55,212 nt of DNA from Blautia sp. (GTDB lineage: Bacteria; Bacillota; Clostridia; Lachnospirales; Lachnospiraceae), in NCBI GenBank assembly GCA_022769545.1, contig JALEJS010000039.1, positions 1 to 55,212 of the forward strand. The letters are read 5' to 3'. Below, one piece after another: positions 7,994-16,767 of this stretch; position 1 is the first letter of the stretch, and the number at the start of each line of letters is the position of its first letter. Under the pieces are notes generated by a model. That model saw only the letters and a list, made by a program, of their open reading frames with translations, ran no database searches and was not told the DNA's origin. The position numbers and the translations under genes were made by a program.

Positions 7994-8986
7994 ATGATTT
8001 TAGCAGACAAAATAACAGCTGAACGAAAGAAAAACGGATGGTCACAGGAAGAACTGGCAGAAAAGCTTTCTGTTTCCAGGCAGGCCGTTTCCAAATGGGA
8101 AAGCGCACAGTCGATTCCCGATCTTCAGAGGATTATCCGAATGGCAGAGCTGTTCGGTGTCAGTACCGATTATCTTTTAAAAGATGAGATGGAAGAGCTG
8201 GAGGAACTCCAGCCCTATTCGGAACCGAAAAAAAGCGAGATGCTGCGAAGCGTTTCCATGGAGGAGGCAAATGCATTTCTTGAAATGAAGCAGAGGAATG
8301 CGCCGAAAATTGCAAATGCAACGTTTCTGTGCATCATCAGCCCGGCGCTGCTGATTCTGCTTGCCGGACTTTCGGACTCTCATATCTGGAATATTTCAGA
8401 AGCCTTTGCGACGGGAGCCGGCCTCGTCTTTCTGTTTGGTGTGGTAGCTGCAGCGGTGTTTATGTTTATAACCTGCGGTTCCGGAGAAAGCCGTACAGAG
8501 CATCTGGAAAAAGAAGCTTTTGAGACGGAATATGGTGTTTCCGGTATGGTAAAGGAAAAGCGGAATGCTTATGAAGCGACCTTTACCAGAGGGATTGCGA
8601 TTGGCGTGGTACTTTGCATTCTGGCGGTGGTTCCGCTTCTGATGGTGGGAATCATGGATGCACCGGATTATGTCTGCTGTGCGTTTGTTTCACTTCTTCT
8701 TGTCATTGTGGCAACAGGGGTTGACATAATGATAAGAGTTGGTATGATTAAAGGCAGCTACGATACGCTGCTTCAGGAGGGCGACTACTCCAAAACGGAA
8801 AAACGGATGAAAAGAAAGCTGGATGCTTTTCACACAGCCTATTGGTGTACGGCGACAGCCATTTATCTGGGCTGGAGCTTCTGGACCATGCGCTGGGATT
8901 TCACCTGGATCGTGTGGCCTGTAGCGGGCGTATTGTTTGTGGCTGTGTCTGCTGTCGCAAGAATGCTTGTGGGGGCAGAAGAATAG
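7994..8986 (+). CDS. XRE-family regulator with C-terminal membrane domain
   Basis: 330 residues. Residues 1-65 are a Cro/CI-type helix-turn-helix (ITAERKKNGWSQEELAEKLSVSRQAVSKWESAQSIPD split across the usual five helices), then a short acidic linker, then at least five hydrophobic segments (about 105-125, 135-160, 195-220, 225-250, 285-330). Such membrane-tethered XRE proteins are common in Firmicutes; many sense envelope or peptide stress. The start has GGGAGGGAAATT upstream. Direct repeats at 7887 and 7929 may be its operator (inference). A 72-residue membrane protein follows on the same strand. Confidence 0.85.
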   Translation: MILADKITAERKKNGWSQEELAEKLSVSRQAVSKWESAQSIPDLQRIIRMAELFGVSTDYLLKDEMEELEELQPYSEPKKSEMLRSVSMEEANAFLEMKQRNAPKIANATFLCIISPALLILLAGLSDSHIWNISEAFATGAGLVFLFGVVAAAVFMFITCGSGESRTEHLEKEAFETEYGVSGMVKEKRNAYEATFTRGIAIGVVLCILAVVPLLMVGIMDAPDYVCCAFVSLLLVIVATGVDIMIRVGMIKGSYDTLLQEGDYSKTEKRMKRKLDAFHTAYWCTATAIYLGWSFWTMRWDFTWIVWPVAGVLFVAVSAVARMLVGAEE

Positions 8987-9031
8987 GCGGTATCAGAAAA
9001 TAATTAAAAGAACGGAAGGCGTGATAAGAGA

Positions 9032-9250
9032 ATGATTACATTGCTGTTTGTACTATTGATGATATGGGTGTTTGGCAAGATGATTGGTCTGGCATTTCGG
9101 GCAACCTGGGGGCTGACAAAAATTATATTTGGTATTGTTCTGCTTCCGCTGTTCCTGGTCGGACTGGTGATTGCCGGATTTATGTCCATTGCACTGCCGA
9201 TTCTGGTTGTTATGGGAATTGTCATGCTGATTTCGAAAGCGTTTTCCTGA
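9032..9250 (+). CDS. Small two-segment membrane protein
   Basis: 72 residues, almost entirely hydrophobic, with two to three predicted membrane helices (about 2-20, 27-48, 50-70) separated by a short RATWGLTK segment. No family recognised. It lies 45 bases after the XRE membrane regulator; GGAAGG at 9014-9019 is a distant but possible ribosome site. It may be a target or partner of the regulator. Confidence 0.6.
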   Translation: MITLLFVLLMIWVFGKMIGLAFRATWGLTKIIFGIVLLPLFLVGLVIAGFMSIALPILVVMGIVMLISKAFS

Positions 9251-9267
9251 TTTCACCAAAGAAGTTA

Positions 9268-9296
9268 TTGACATAAAATAGCTGTAAGCGTATACT
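9268..9296 (+). promoter_or_regulatory. Sigma-A promoter for the Cys-rich membrane protein
   Basis: TTGACA (9268-9273), 17-base spacer, TATACT (9291-9296); expected start of transcription near 9303. Confidence 0.8.
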
Positions 9297-9341
9297 AACT
9301 CATGAAGAGAAAAGGTATGGCGCCGACAGGAGGTGGATGAT

Positions 9342-9497
9342 ATGGGAACCGTGATTGTCCTTCTGATACTGGCAGGGGTGATCGGACTGGCGATCCGCAG
9401 CATGGTGAAGGATAGAAAGGCAGGGAAATCATTGCAGTGCGGACAGAACTGCAGCCACTGCGGAGGACATTGCCATCATGTGCAGAAAAACGAGTAG
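9342..9497 (+). CDS. FeoB-associated Cys-rich membrane protein
   Basis: 51 residues with one N-terminal membrane helix (TVIVLLILAGVIGLAI) and a cytosolic tail CGQNCSHCGGHCHHV holding four Cys and three His, a metal-binding pattern typical of the small proteins that usually follow feoB in Firmicutes. No feoA or feoB is in this window, so this copy is an orphan. An AGGAGG site at 9328-9333 and a consensus promoter at 9268-9296 support that it is a real, separately expressed gene. Iron or other metal handling at the membrane is the likely role. Confidence 0.75.
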   Translation: MGTVIVLLILAGVIGLAIRSMVKDRKAGKSLQCGQNCSHCGGHCHHVQKNE

Positions 9498-9544
9498 ACG
9501 ATAAGGATTTCGTGCGGATATAAATGAAGACCGTATTCAATGAG

Positions 9545-9578
9545 AAAGGGGTTGTAGAATTATTCTACAGCCCCTTTT
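9545..9578. terminator. Bidirectional terminator between Cys-rich gene and glgP
   Basis: A long stem, GGGGTTGTAGAA with TTCTACAGCCCC (one G-U pair), flanked by AAA on the left and TTTT on the right, so it can end transcription from both sides. It separates two convergent genes. Confidence 0.9.
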
Positions 9579-9609
9579 GTCCGGGCTGCGCATTGTCGCT
9601 GCGCAGAAC

Positions 9610-11856
9610 TTACAGTTTCCAGATATCGTTGTTATACTGTTCGATCGTTCTGTCGGATGAGAAAAATCCGGCCTGGCTGATATTCATGAGCATCATTTTT
9701 GCCCATTTCCTGCGGTCCTCGAAGGCGTGATAGCAGGCCTCACGGGTCTCGACATAGGATCGGAAATCCGGGAAGGTCATGAACCAGTCTTTATTCAGGA
9801 GCTCGTTATAGAGCCGTTCCAGATTTTCCCGGCAGCCAATGGCAGTCATTTCATCGCTGAGGATGAAATCCACTGCTTTTTTCAGATCTTTATCTGCTTC
9901 ATAGTAATCCCGCGGGCGATAATCACCCCGTGCGTACCGGTCGATGACAGTCTGGGAGTCCTCGCCGAACAGGAAAATATTATCTTTTCCCACAAGCTCC
10001 GCAATCTCCACGTTGGCGCCGTCGCTTGTGCCAAGAGTTACCGCACCGTTCAGCATGAATTTCATGTTTGAGGTGCCGGATGCTTCCTTGGAAGCAAGGG
10101 AAATCTGCTCGGAAATGTCACATGCCGGGATCAGACGCTCTGCCATGGTTACGTTATAATTTTCAACCATGACAACCTGAAGATACGGGCTGACCTGCGG
10201 ATCGTGATTGATCAGTTCCTGCAGACACAGAATCAGGTGAATGATATCCCTGGCAATTACGTAAGCTGGTGCGGCTTTGGCTCCGAAAATGACAGTGATG
10301 GGGCGCCTGGGTTTCTTTCCGGCCTTGATTTCAAAATATTTGTGGATCACATAAAGGGCATTCATCTGTTGACGTTTGTACTCGTGAAGTCGTTTTACCT
10401 GAATGTCGAAAATCGAGTGAGAATCGATCCGGATGCCCTGTGTTCTATATAAATATTCTTCCAGCTCTTTTTTCTTCTGATGTTTTACGGAAAGAAACTG
10501 ATCCAGTACCTTTTCGTCATCTGCAAAAGCAGCCAGGCGGCTCAGTTCACCTGCGTCGGTCTTCCAGCCTTCACCGATGAGGCTGGTGATGAGTCCGGAC
10601 ATCTCCGGATTGCAGGACATCAGCCAGCGGCGGAAGGTGACTCCGTTTGTTTTATTATTAAATTTTTCCGGATAGAGCTGATAAAAATTATGAAGCTCTG
10701 TATTCTTCAGAATTTCGGTGTGAAGGTATGCTACCCCATTTACGCTGAATCCGTAATGAATGTCCATGTGTGCCATGTGGACGAGCCCGTCTTTGACGAT
10801 ATAAGTGCTGGGATCGGCAACCTTCCGGCAGATCCGGTTGTGCAGCTCGAGAATCACAGGCATCAGCTGGGGAACCGCTTTCTCAAGGAAGGAAACCGGC
10901 CATTTTTCCAGTGCTTCCGCGAGAATGGTGTGATTGGTGTAAGCGCAGACTCCGGATACAATCCGAATAGCTTCGTCCATAAGAATACCTCGTTCCTGAA
11001 GCTGACGAATCAGCTCCGGAATGATCATGGAAGGATGGGTGTCGTTGATCTGAATCACGGCATACTCCTCCAGATCATGGAGATTGGAGCCTTTTGCGAC
11101 GGCTTCATCCAGAATCAGGTGCGCTGCGTTGCTGACCATGAAATACTGCTGGTACACACGAAGCAGACGGCCTTTCTCGTCGGAGTCGTCCGGATACAGG
11201 AAAAGAGTAAGATTTTTTTCAATCAGTTCTTTGTTAAACTGGATCGTATCGCCGACGATGCTTTCATCTACGGAAGCAATGTCGAAAAGGTGAAGCTTTG
11301 TGGTACGGTTGTGATAGCCAACCACGTCGATGTCGTACATCCGGGACTGTACCTGAAAGCCGCCGAAGGAAACCGTATAACAGGTGTCGGTTTTGTGAAG
11401 CCAGCTGTCTTGTGTCATCCATGGATTTGGTGTCTCTTTCTGCAGATGATTCTCAAAAACCTGTCGGAAAAGACCATAGTGGTAGTTCAGCCCGACGCCG
11501 TCGCCGTTCAGGCCAAGTGTGGCGATGGAATCGAGGAAGCATGCTGCCAGACGTCCGAGACCGCCGTTTCCCAGGGAGGGCTCCAGCTCCAGCTCCTCGA
11601 TTTCGGCAAGGCTTTTGCCTGCCGCCTCCAGTTCTTTTTTCACATCCTCGTAGATTCCGAGATTGATAAGATTGTTGGACAGAAGCTTTCCGATCAGAAA
11701 TTCTGCCGATATATAATAAAGTGTCTTTTTGCCGCTGTGATCTACCCGTGCGGCGGCCAGGTCTCTGGTCATGTGCAGCAGAGCAAGGTATAATTCTTCA
11801 TTGCTGCAGTCAGCAGCGGATTTGCCATATTCGTTTCTGATATATTCCTGGAACAT
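9610..11856 (-). CDS. glgP: Glycogen/maltodextrin phosphorylase
   Basis: 748 residues, a normal length for a bacterial alpha-glucan phosphorylase. It releases glucose 1-phosphate from the non-reducing ends of glycogen or maltodextrin. The N-terminal half has [19 protein letters not shown], the C-terminal half the PLP site [10 protein letters not shown] with K599 as the Schiff-base lysine and the phosphate-binding [10 protein letters not shown] after it. The start at 11856 has AAAGGAGG upstream. It is alone on the minus strand with no other glycogen gene in the window; a divergent AraC regulator starts about 220 bases away and might control it. Confidence 0.95.
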   Translation of the reverse strand: MFQEYIRNEYGKSAADCSNEELYLALLHMTRDLAAARVDHSGKKTLYYISAEFLIGKLLSNNLINLGIYEDVKKELEAAGKSLAEIEELELEPSLGNGGLGRLAACFLDSIATLGLNGDGVGLNYHYGLFRQVFENHLQKETPNPWMTQDSWLHKTDTCYTVSFGGFQVQSRMYDIDVVGYHNRTTKLHLFDIASVDESIVGDTIQFNKELIEKNLTLFLYPDDSDEKGRLLRVYQQYFMVSNAAHLILDEAVAKGSNLHDLEEYAVIQINDTHPSMIIPELIRQLQERGILMDEAIRIVSGVCAYTNHTILAEALEKWPVSFLEKAVPQLMPVILELHNRICRKVADPSTYIVKDGLVHMAHMDIHYGFSVNGVAYLHTEILKNTELHNFYQLYPEKFNNKTNGVTFRRWLMSCNPEMSGLITSLIGEGWKTDAGELSRLAAFADDEKVLDQFLSVKHQKKKELEEYLYRTQGIRIDSHSIFDIQVKRLHEYKRQQMNALYVIHKYFEIKAGKKPRRPITVIFGAKAAPAYVIARDIIHLILCLQELINHDPQVSPYLQVVMVENYNVTMAERLIPACDISEQISLASKEASGTSNMKFMLNGAVTLGTSDGANVEIAELVGKDNIFLFGEDSQTVIDRYARGDYRPRDYYEADKDLKKAVDFILSDEMTAIGCRENLERLYNELLNKDWFMTFPDFRSYVETREACYHAFEDRRKWAKMMLMNISQAGFFSSDRTIEQYNNDIWKL

Positions 11857-11927
11857 GATAGTTACCTCCTTTGATTACTGACGCTACAGAGCTGTGGTTT
11901 GTGTTATCGCTGTTTCTGTATGGGCAC

Positions 11928-11956
11928 AGTATAAGAAATAATCCGGCGGATGTCTT
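11928..11956 (-). promoter_or_regulatory. Possible glgP promoter
   Basis: On the minus strand TATACT (plus 11928-11933) has an AAGACA-like -35 17 bases upstream. The -10 is good, the -35 is partial. Confidence 0.4.
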
Positions 11957-12039
11957 GCGCTATCCCCTCAAAAAATGATACGATTCTAGCATTTATATGC
12001 AGAGAAATGAAAAAAATCACCTGAAACCCCCTATTTTTT

Positions 12040-12068
12040 TTGCAAATCCTGTTTCCGTGTTATATGAT
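12040..12068 (+). promoter_or_regulatory. Promoter-like sequence directly abutting the AraC regulator start
   Basis: TTGCAA (12040-12045), 17-base spacer, TATGAT (12063-12068). The predicted first transcribed base is about 12075, which is the A of an ATG. Confidence 0.55.
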
Positions 12069-12074
12069 ACGGAT

Positions 12075-12986
12075 ATGAATACGATTGAATATGAAAATTA
12101 CAGAGAAGAGAAAGAGCACGGCAGTCCGCTGTTTCCGTATGTCACATACCTTTGTTCCATCCCGCTGGATTTTTCGGAGGTTCCGGTACACTGGCATGAT
12201 GAGGTGGAAATCATTTATGTAAAAAAAGGGATGGGAACGGTATATGTCAATCTGAAATCCTTTACGGTAAAGGGTCCTGCCATCGTTCTGATCCTTCCCG
12301 GCTGCCTTCACGGAATCCGGCAGTATGGGGAGGATTCCATGGAATATGAGAATATTATTTTTCATCCGAATCTGCTGTACGGAACGAAATCCGACTTTGT
12401 CAGCAGGGAATTTGTCGAGCCTGTTCTGAGCGGCGCGTATGACATTCCTGCGGTGCTGACTCCAAAGATGCCGCAGTACCGGCAGATTGCTGCGCCCATC
12501 GATGCCTGTGATGAGATCTGCAGGCAAAAGCCGAAGGGATTTCAGCTGTTTGTCAAAGGGCAGCTGTTTCAGCTTCTCTATGCACTTATCAGCTGCTTTC
12601 GGGGTACGGCACCCGGAAGAAAAAATCAGAAAGATCTGGAACGGATCAAACCGGTGCTCAAATACGTCGAGCGCCATTATCCGGAAAAAATTCCGGTCTC
12701 GGACATTGCGGGAGAACTGGGCGTTTCGGAGGCTCATTTTATGCGCTTTTTTAAAGAAATTATGGAAATGTCCTTTGTCACTTATCTGAATCATTACCGG
12801 CTGACGATGGCTGCCCGTCTGCTCCGCATTTCCGGGGACAGTATTCTGGAAATCTCACAGGAGACAGGATTTCAGAATCTTTCCAACTTTAACCGCGCGT
12901 TTAAGAAAAAATATGGACAGACACCTTCCGATTACCGGAAAGGAAACGGACGGGATACAGAAGTGCAAAAGGACGGCGGCCGGTAA
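12075..12986 (+). CDS. AraC-family transcriptional regulator with cupin sensor
   Basis: 303 residues from ATG 12075. Residues 25-110 are a cupin-like sensor domain (HWHDEVEIIYVKKGMGTVYVN, LILPGCLHG); residues 200-295 are two helix-turn-helix motifs of AraC type ending in the signature FNRAFKKKYGQTPSDYR. The effector is probably a sugar. The reading frame is open upstream to ATG 11997, but neither start has a ribosome site and a good promoter lies between them, so 12075 is preferred. It is divergent from glgP; regulation of glucan use is possible but not shown. Confidence 0.8.
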   Translation: MNTIEYENYREEKEHGSPLFPYVTYLCSIPLDFSEVPVHWHDEVEIIYVKKGMGTVYVNLKSFTVKGPAIVLILPGCLHGIRQYGEDSMEYENIIFHPNLLYGTKSDFVSREFVEPVLSGAYDIPAVLTPKMPQYRQIAAPIDACDEICRQKPKGFQLFVKGQLFQLLYALISCFRGTAPGRKNQKDLERIKPVLKYVERHYPEKIPVSDIAGELGVSEAHFMRFFKEIMEMSFVTYLNHYRLTMAARLLRISGDSILEISQETGFQNLSNFNRAFKKKYGQTPSDYRKGNGRDTEVQKDGGR

Positions 12987-13015
12987 TTGTTTTTGAGACG
13001 GTAATCGGCTATAAT
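12987..13015 (+). promoter_or_regulatory. Promoter for the acetyltransferase gene
   Basis: TTGTTT (12987-12992), 17-base spacer, TATAAT (13010-13015), starting one base after the AraC stop codon. Confidence 0.6.
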
Positions 13016-13121
13016 AAAGAACAATGAGATATATGCCGGAAGAATATGGAAGATTCCCGGAAATTCAGACAGAAGTTTCCGTTTCCGGAGATGACAGCAT
13101 GGCAGAGTGGAGGAAAATACG

Positions 13122-13649
13122 ATGAATATAGAAGAACGATTTGAATTTCGCAGTGTTCACCTGGAAGAGGCCGAGCAGACTGCCCGCATTGAGGCGATCT
13201 GCTTTCCGCCCAACGAGGCGTGTAAGCCGGATATGATGCGGCGGCGTGTGGAAAAGGCTCCGGAGCTTTTCCTTGTGGCAGTGGACAGAGAGACTGGACG
13301 GATTGCCGGTTTTCTGAACGGGCTTTCCACAGAGGAAGAAGTTCTCCGGGATGAATTCTTTACCAATGCAGAGCTGTATGATCCGGAAGGAAAAAATATC
13401 ATGATTCTGGGGCTGGATGTGCTTCCGGAGTACCGAAGACAGGGCCTGGCCACAGAGCTCATGCGCCGGTATCTGAGCCGGGAGAAGGAAAAAGGAAGAG
13501 AACAGATTATCCTGACCTGCCTGCCGGAAAAAATTCCAATGTATGAAAAGATGGGATATACCGATTATGGAGTGTCTGAGTCCTCCTGGGGCGGTGAACT
13601 GTGGCATGAGATGCGAGTGACATTGAAGGAACAGGATTTTCCTGTTTGA
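13122..13649 (+). CDS. GNAT-family N-acetyltransferase
   Basis: 175 residues from ATG 13122, chosen because GGAGG (13109-13113) is eight bases upstream; an in-frame GTG at 13107 overlaps that site. The fold signature is GLDVLPEYRRQGLATELMRRYL (motif A, acetyl-CoA pyrophosphate loop R/Q-x-x-G-x-A) with MYEKMGY near the C-terminus. It resembles arylalkylamine or small-molecule N-acetyltransferases; substrate is unknown. The next gene, an SGNH hydrolase, begins 25 bases downstream, so the two are probably co-transcribed. Confidence 0.85.
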   Translation: MNIEERFEFRSVHLEEAEQTARIEAICFPPNEACKPDMMRRRVEKAPELFLVAVDRETGRIAGFLNGLSTEEEVLRDEFFTNAELYDPEGKNIMILGLDVLPEYRRQGLATELMRRYLSREKEKGREQIILTCLPEKIPMYEKMGYTDYGVSESSWGGELWHEMRVTLKEQDFPV

Positions 13650-13674
13650 AGAAAAAAGAGAGGGGGATGAAATC

Positions 13675-14310
13675 GTGAAACGGATTTTATGTTATGGAGA
13701 TTCGAATACATGGGGATATCAGGCCGTGACAGGCAGGCGGTATCCGGAGGAGGTACGCTGGCCCTGTATTTTACAGAAACTGCTGGGGGATGCATATCAT
13801 GTGTATGAAAATGGACTGAACGGACGAACCACGGTTTTTGAAGATGATTATGATCCTTACAGGAGTGGTGTGAAGGAGATCATTCCTGCAATTATGGTGA
13901 CGGAGCCGCTGGATCTGATCGTGTTTATGCTGGGAACAAACGATACCAAAAACTATCTGGGAAAAAGCGGCCATGCCATTGCAAAAGGAATGGAGCTGCT
14001 GATCCGGACCACACAGGATTATTTCCTCTGCGAGGGAGAGCCCGTGCCGCAGATTCTGGTTCTTGGCCCCATTGATATTGCGGAGGATATTGAACAGAAA
14101 GAGAACTGCTGTGATTTTGACTGCGAAAGTGTGCAGAAAATGAAGGATTTAAAGAAACGGTATCCGGAGATTGCACAGCGTTGCGGCTGCCTTTATCTGG
14201 ATGCTGCAGCCAGTGCAGCGCCGAGTGAGGAAGACGGCATACACATGACTCCGGAGGGTCATAGGGCGCTGGCGGAAGCCGTTGCGGATTTTATCAGAAG
14301 CTGTTTGTAA
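13675..14310 (+). CDS. SGNH/GDSL-family hydrolase
   Basis: 211 residues. Block I is YGDSNTWGY (catalytic Ser9 or 10), block III is MLGTNDTKN, block V is DGIHMTPEGH with the catalytic Asp and His. Closest in character to cytosolic arylesterase/acyl-CoA thioesterase-like SGNH enzymes; no signal peptide. The start is a GTG with GAGGGGGATG about six to twelve bases upstream. Natural ester substrate is unknown. Follows the acetyltransferase closely, so an acetylation/deacetylation pair is imaginable but not supported further. Confidence 0.85.
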   Translation: MKRILCYGDSNTWGYQAVTGRRYPEEVRWPCILQKLLGDAYHVYENGLNGRTTVFEDDYDPYRSGVKEIIPAIMVTEPLDLIVFMLGTNDTKNYLGKSGHAIAKGMELLIRTTQDYFLCEGEPVPQILVLGPIDIAEDIEQKENCCDFDCESVQKMKDLKKRYPEIAQRCGCLYLDAAASAAPSEEDGIHMTPEGHRALAEAVADFIRSCL

Positions 14311-14382
14311 AGGACGTTTTTTGTCCATGGAAAGCGTTTGGCTTTTTCAGTGAAAACTGCTCAAGGAGAAAGGAAGTAGGGA

Positions 14383-15594
14383 ATGATATCAGACAGATTA
14401 TATGACGCTGCATTTCAGTACAAAAAAACAAAACTGTGGAAGGATCTCTGGGATACCGAGCTGTTTGCCGTGAAAATGCAGGATGGGGAAACTGGTTACA
14501 TCAGTATTATGGGGATGTCGGGAGAGTATTGCGCACTGGGTGTTTACATTGGCGAGGAAGGATACCAGAGCTTCCGGAAGATTGCAGGAGAAAGACCGGA
14601 AACGATGACGTTTTTTCAGCAGCATGAGTTTGCATTGTCCCAGAACTGCTGTCAGATGGTCCTGTGCCAGAAGGATGAGCTGTCTGAGGAGGAGCTCGCG
14701 GATGTTCGCAGATACGCAAAGGCGAACGGAATACGGCTCGCCGGAAAAAATGCCTATCCCCAGTTTGTGAAGCATACACCCTTCAGATATCCGTGGAAGC
14801 TGCAGAGCAGACAGGATGAAGAATACGTATATCAGGCTCTGATGGCAGCCATTACACTGGCAGATCTGCTGGTGGATACGGCTCCCTTTGAGCTGGGAAT
14901 TCGTGAGGTGACAGCGAAAACCAGCCGTGTCCCACTGATGGAACTGGTGGATGGACGGTATCGGTTTACGGGTTCTGCTGTGCTTCCGAAGGAGAAAAAG
15001 AAAGCATATGCAGCCCCGCGAAGCCTGAACGAGATTGGGATCCGGAGCCTGAAAAAATTTCCGAAAAGGGGTGTCTGGGAGTGCGAAGTGATCCTGTTTC
15101 CAGGCCCGATTCAGGATACCCCACAGGAAGCGCCATACTTTTCGCACGCACTGATGACAGTGGAGAGCAGGACACAATATATTCTTCCGCCGGAGCTGAC
15201 AGCGGACTATGAAACACATCCGGAGGATATGGTAAATCATTTTATTGATATGCTGATCGGGCAGAAAATGATGCCGGAAATGTTTCTGGTACGGGATGAA
15301 AGAACCTGTGTCCTGCTTCAAAAACTGGCAGAAAAGCTGGGGGTCTCCATCATTATCCAAAAAGATCTGCCGGCACTGGATGACGCCGAGGAGAGTCTTC
15401 TGGAGCATTTGGATACTTCCCCGGAAGAGGAACAGGAAGAACTCCTGATGATGGCAGAGCTGCTGCTTCAGATGGACGATGAAGATGTGAAAAACATGCC
15501 GGAAGAAGTGCTGGAGCCGTTTCGAATGCTGCTGAATATGGGGGCGCTTCCGGAAGAACTGACGAAGAAGCTGGCGAAAAAGCTGGGGATTTGA
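14383..15594 (+). CDS. Conserved hypothetical protein (DUF6930/DUF7309-like)
   Basis: 403 residues, soluble. The N-terminal half opens with DAAFQYKKTKLWKDLWDTELFAVKM and contains GYISIMGMSGEYCALGVYIGEEGY, the pattern of Firmicutes proteins annotated with DUF7309 and DUF6930. The C-terminal third is strongly acidic (EESLLEHLDTSPEEEQEE) and ends in a helical tail. No catalytic motif is evident. An AAGGAGAAAGGAAG stretch precedes the ATG. Function is unknown. Confidence 0.6.
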   Translation: MISDRLYDAAFQYKKTKLWKDLWDTELFAVKMQDGETGYISIMGMSGEYCALGVYIGEEGYQSFRKIAGERPETMTFFQQHEFALSQNCCQMVLCQKDELSEEELADVRRYAKANGIRLAGKNAYPQFVKHTPFRYPWKLQSRQDEEYVYQALMAAITLADLLVDTAPFELGIREVTAKTSRVPLMELVDGRYRFTGSAVLPKEKKKAYAAPRSLNEIGIRSLKKFPKRGVWECEVILFPGPIQDTPQEAPYFSHALMTVESRTQYILPPELTADYETHPEDMVNHFIDMLIGQKMMPEMFLVRDERTCVLLQKLAEKLGVSIIIQKDLPALDDAEESLLEHLDTSPEEEQEELLMMAELLLQMDDEDVKNMPEEVLEPFRMLLNMGALPEELTKKLAKKLGI

Positions 15595-15695
15595 GTGTCG
15601 GTAAAGGGATAAAAACAGAAAATGAAAACTAACACTGGTAAAGTGACTTCTGTCGTGGTAACATAGGTATCTGAATAAGGTAGAGAAGGAGATAC

Positions 15696-16145
15696 GTGGT
15701 GGAGGACAGAATTGAAGCTTTGCTTCGCGGCAGTCAGTATAAACAGCTGCGGGAATATGAATTTTCCGAGATAAGAAAGTATTATGATCTGAAACGGATT
15801 GAGATTGAAATCCTGTATGTCTTATCAAAAGCGGATGAGCATAACACGTCGGCAGATATCTGCCGGTCTCTGAGGGCGAACAAAGGGCATATTTCCCAGG
15901 CGATGGATCATCTTTGCAGAAAGAATTACCTCACGGCGGTTCAGGATACTTCCGATCGCCGGTATGTGCATTACCGCATATCGGATGAGGCGATGGAAAT
16001 TGTAAAAAAGGTGACCGAGAAATGGGAGGAGCTGAACCGGGAGCTGTTTGCCGGAGTGACTCCGCAGGAGCTGGAAACGCTGAAAAACGTTGCCGGGAAG
16101 ATTGGAAAAAATATGGAACGGATCATCGGCCGGAATGGCAGATAA
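15696..16145 (+). CDS. MarR-family transcriptional regulator
   Basis: 149 residues with a winged helix: LKRIEIEILYVLSKADEHNTSADICRSL, then recognition helix NKGHISQAMDHL and wing DTSDRRYVHYRIS. Flanking helices form the usual dimer interface. The start is one of two tandem GTG codons (15696, 15699) after AGAAGGAGATA. It is followed within 90 bases by a second winged-helix regulator with its own promoter. Its ligand is unknown; autoregulation is typical for the family. Confidence 0.85.
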   Translation: MVEDRIEALLRGSQYKQLREYEFSEIRKYYDLKRIEIEILYVLSKADEHNTSADICRSLRANKGHISQAMDHLCRKNYLTAVQDTSDRRYVHYRISDEAMEIVKKVTEKWEELNRELFAGVTPQELETLKNVAGKIGKNMERIIGRNGR

Positions 16146-16167
16146 AGAAAAAACAACGGCGTCTCTA

Positions 16168-16195
16168 TTGACAAAGTTGTTTTTTTCTTTATAAT
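16168..16195 (+). promoter_or_regulatory. Consensus promoter for the winged-helix regulator/citrate synthase pair
   Basis: TTGACA (16168-16173), 16-base spacer, TATAAT (16190-16195). An A/T-rich imperfect inverted region (GTTCG...GAAC, about 16197-16225) follows and may be an operator. Confidence 0.85.
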
Positions 16196-16248
16196 AGTTC
16201 GAAAACAAACAGTTTAAAAATGGAACAGAAAAAGTGGAGATGATGAGA

Positions 16249-16767
16249 ATGGAAGAAGAAAGAAACAGAAACATAAAAGACGAGATTGCAGATCTGTCCA
16301 ATGAGCTGACGTATCGCAGATACATCATGAATAAGGAGCAGATGCGCACGATTTTTAGGGAAATGAAGCTGGCAGAGTATGTGGCTCTTCACAGTATTTC
16401 GGTGATCGGAGGAACCTCTGAGATTTATGGAGGAAGAACTTATTTAAATGAGCTGGCAGCGAAAATGCAGCTTACCATGCGTCAGACATCCAAGATGGTG
16501 GGAGAACTGCAGGACAGAGGGCTGCTTCAGTGGTCCCATGACGGAAACGGAAGTGAAGGGACTTATGTCACCATCACAGAACTGGGACAGGAGCTTTTGG
16601 AGAGACAGGAAACCATGCTGAAAAATTACTATGGCCGGGTCATTGAAAAATACGGAAAAGAGAATCTGATTTTGCTGCTGCAGATGATGAAACAGCTGGA
16701 ATCTGTGATGAGCAGTGAACTGGAAGGAGGTCAGGACCAGGATGAGTATGATGAATTTTGCAGATGA
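16249..16767 (+). CDS. Winged-helix (MarR-like) transcriptional regulator
   Basis: 172 residues from ATG 16249, nine bases after GGAG (16236-16239); earlier ATGs at 16240 and 16243 sit too close to that site. Residues 60-130 hold the winged helix: YLNELAAKMQLTMRQTSKMVGELQDRGLLQWSHDGNGSEGTYVTIT. Its 3' end overlaps the citrate synthase start by 26 bases in another frame, and the ribosome site for citrate synthase lies inside this gene, so the two are co-transcribed and likely coupled. That suggests it controls citrate synthase expression. Confidence 0.8.
   Translation: MEEERNRNIKDEIADLSNELTYRRYIMNKEQMRTIFREMKLAEYVALHSISVIGGTSEIYGGRTYLNELAAKMQLTMRQTSKMVGELQDRGLLQWSHDGNGSEGTYVTITELGQELLERQETMLKNYYGRVIEKYGKENLILLLQMMKQLESVMSSELEGGQDQDEYDEFCR

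Noticed and set aside
10480..11793. A 437-codon plus-strand frame inside glgP
   Set aside because: It lies antisense to the well-supported phosphorylase gene, has no known domain and no ribosome site; it is a shadow frame of a codon-biased gene.
14398..15828. A 476-codon minus-strand frame across the 14383-15594 gene
   Set aside because: Antisense to a supported gene; composition rich in His, Gln and Cys, no domain or ribosome site.
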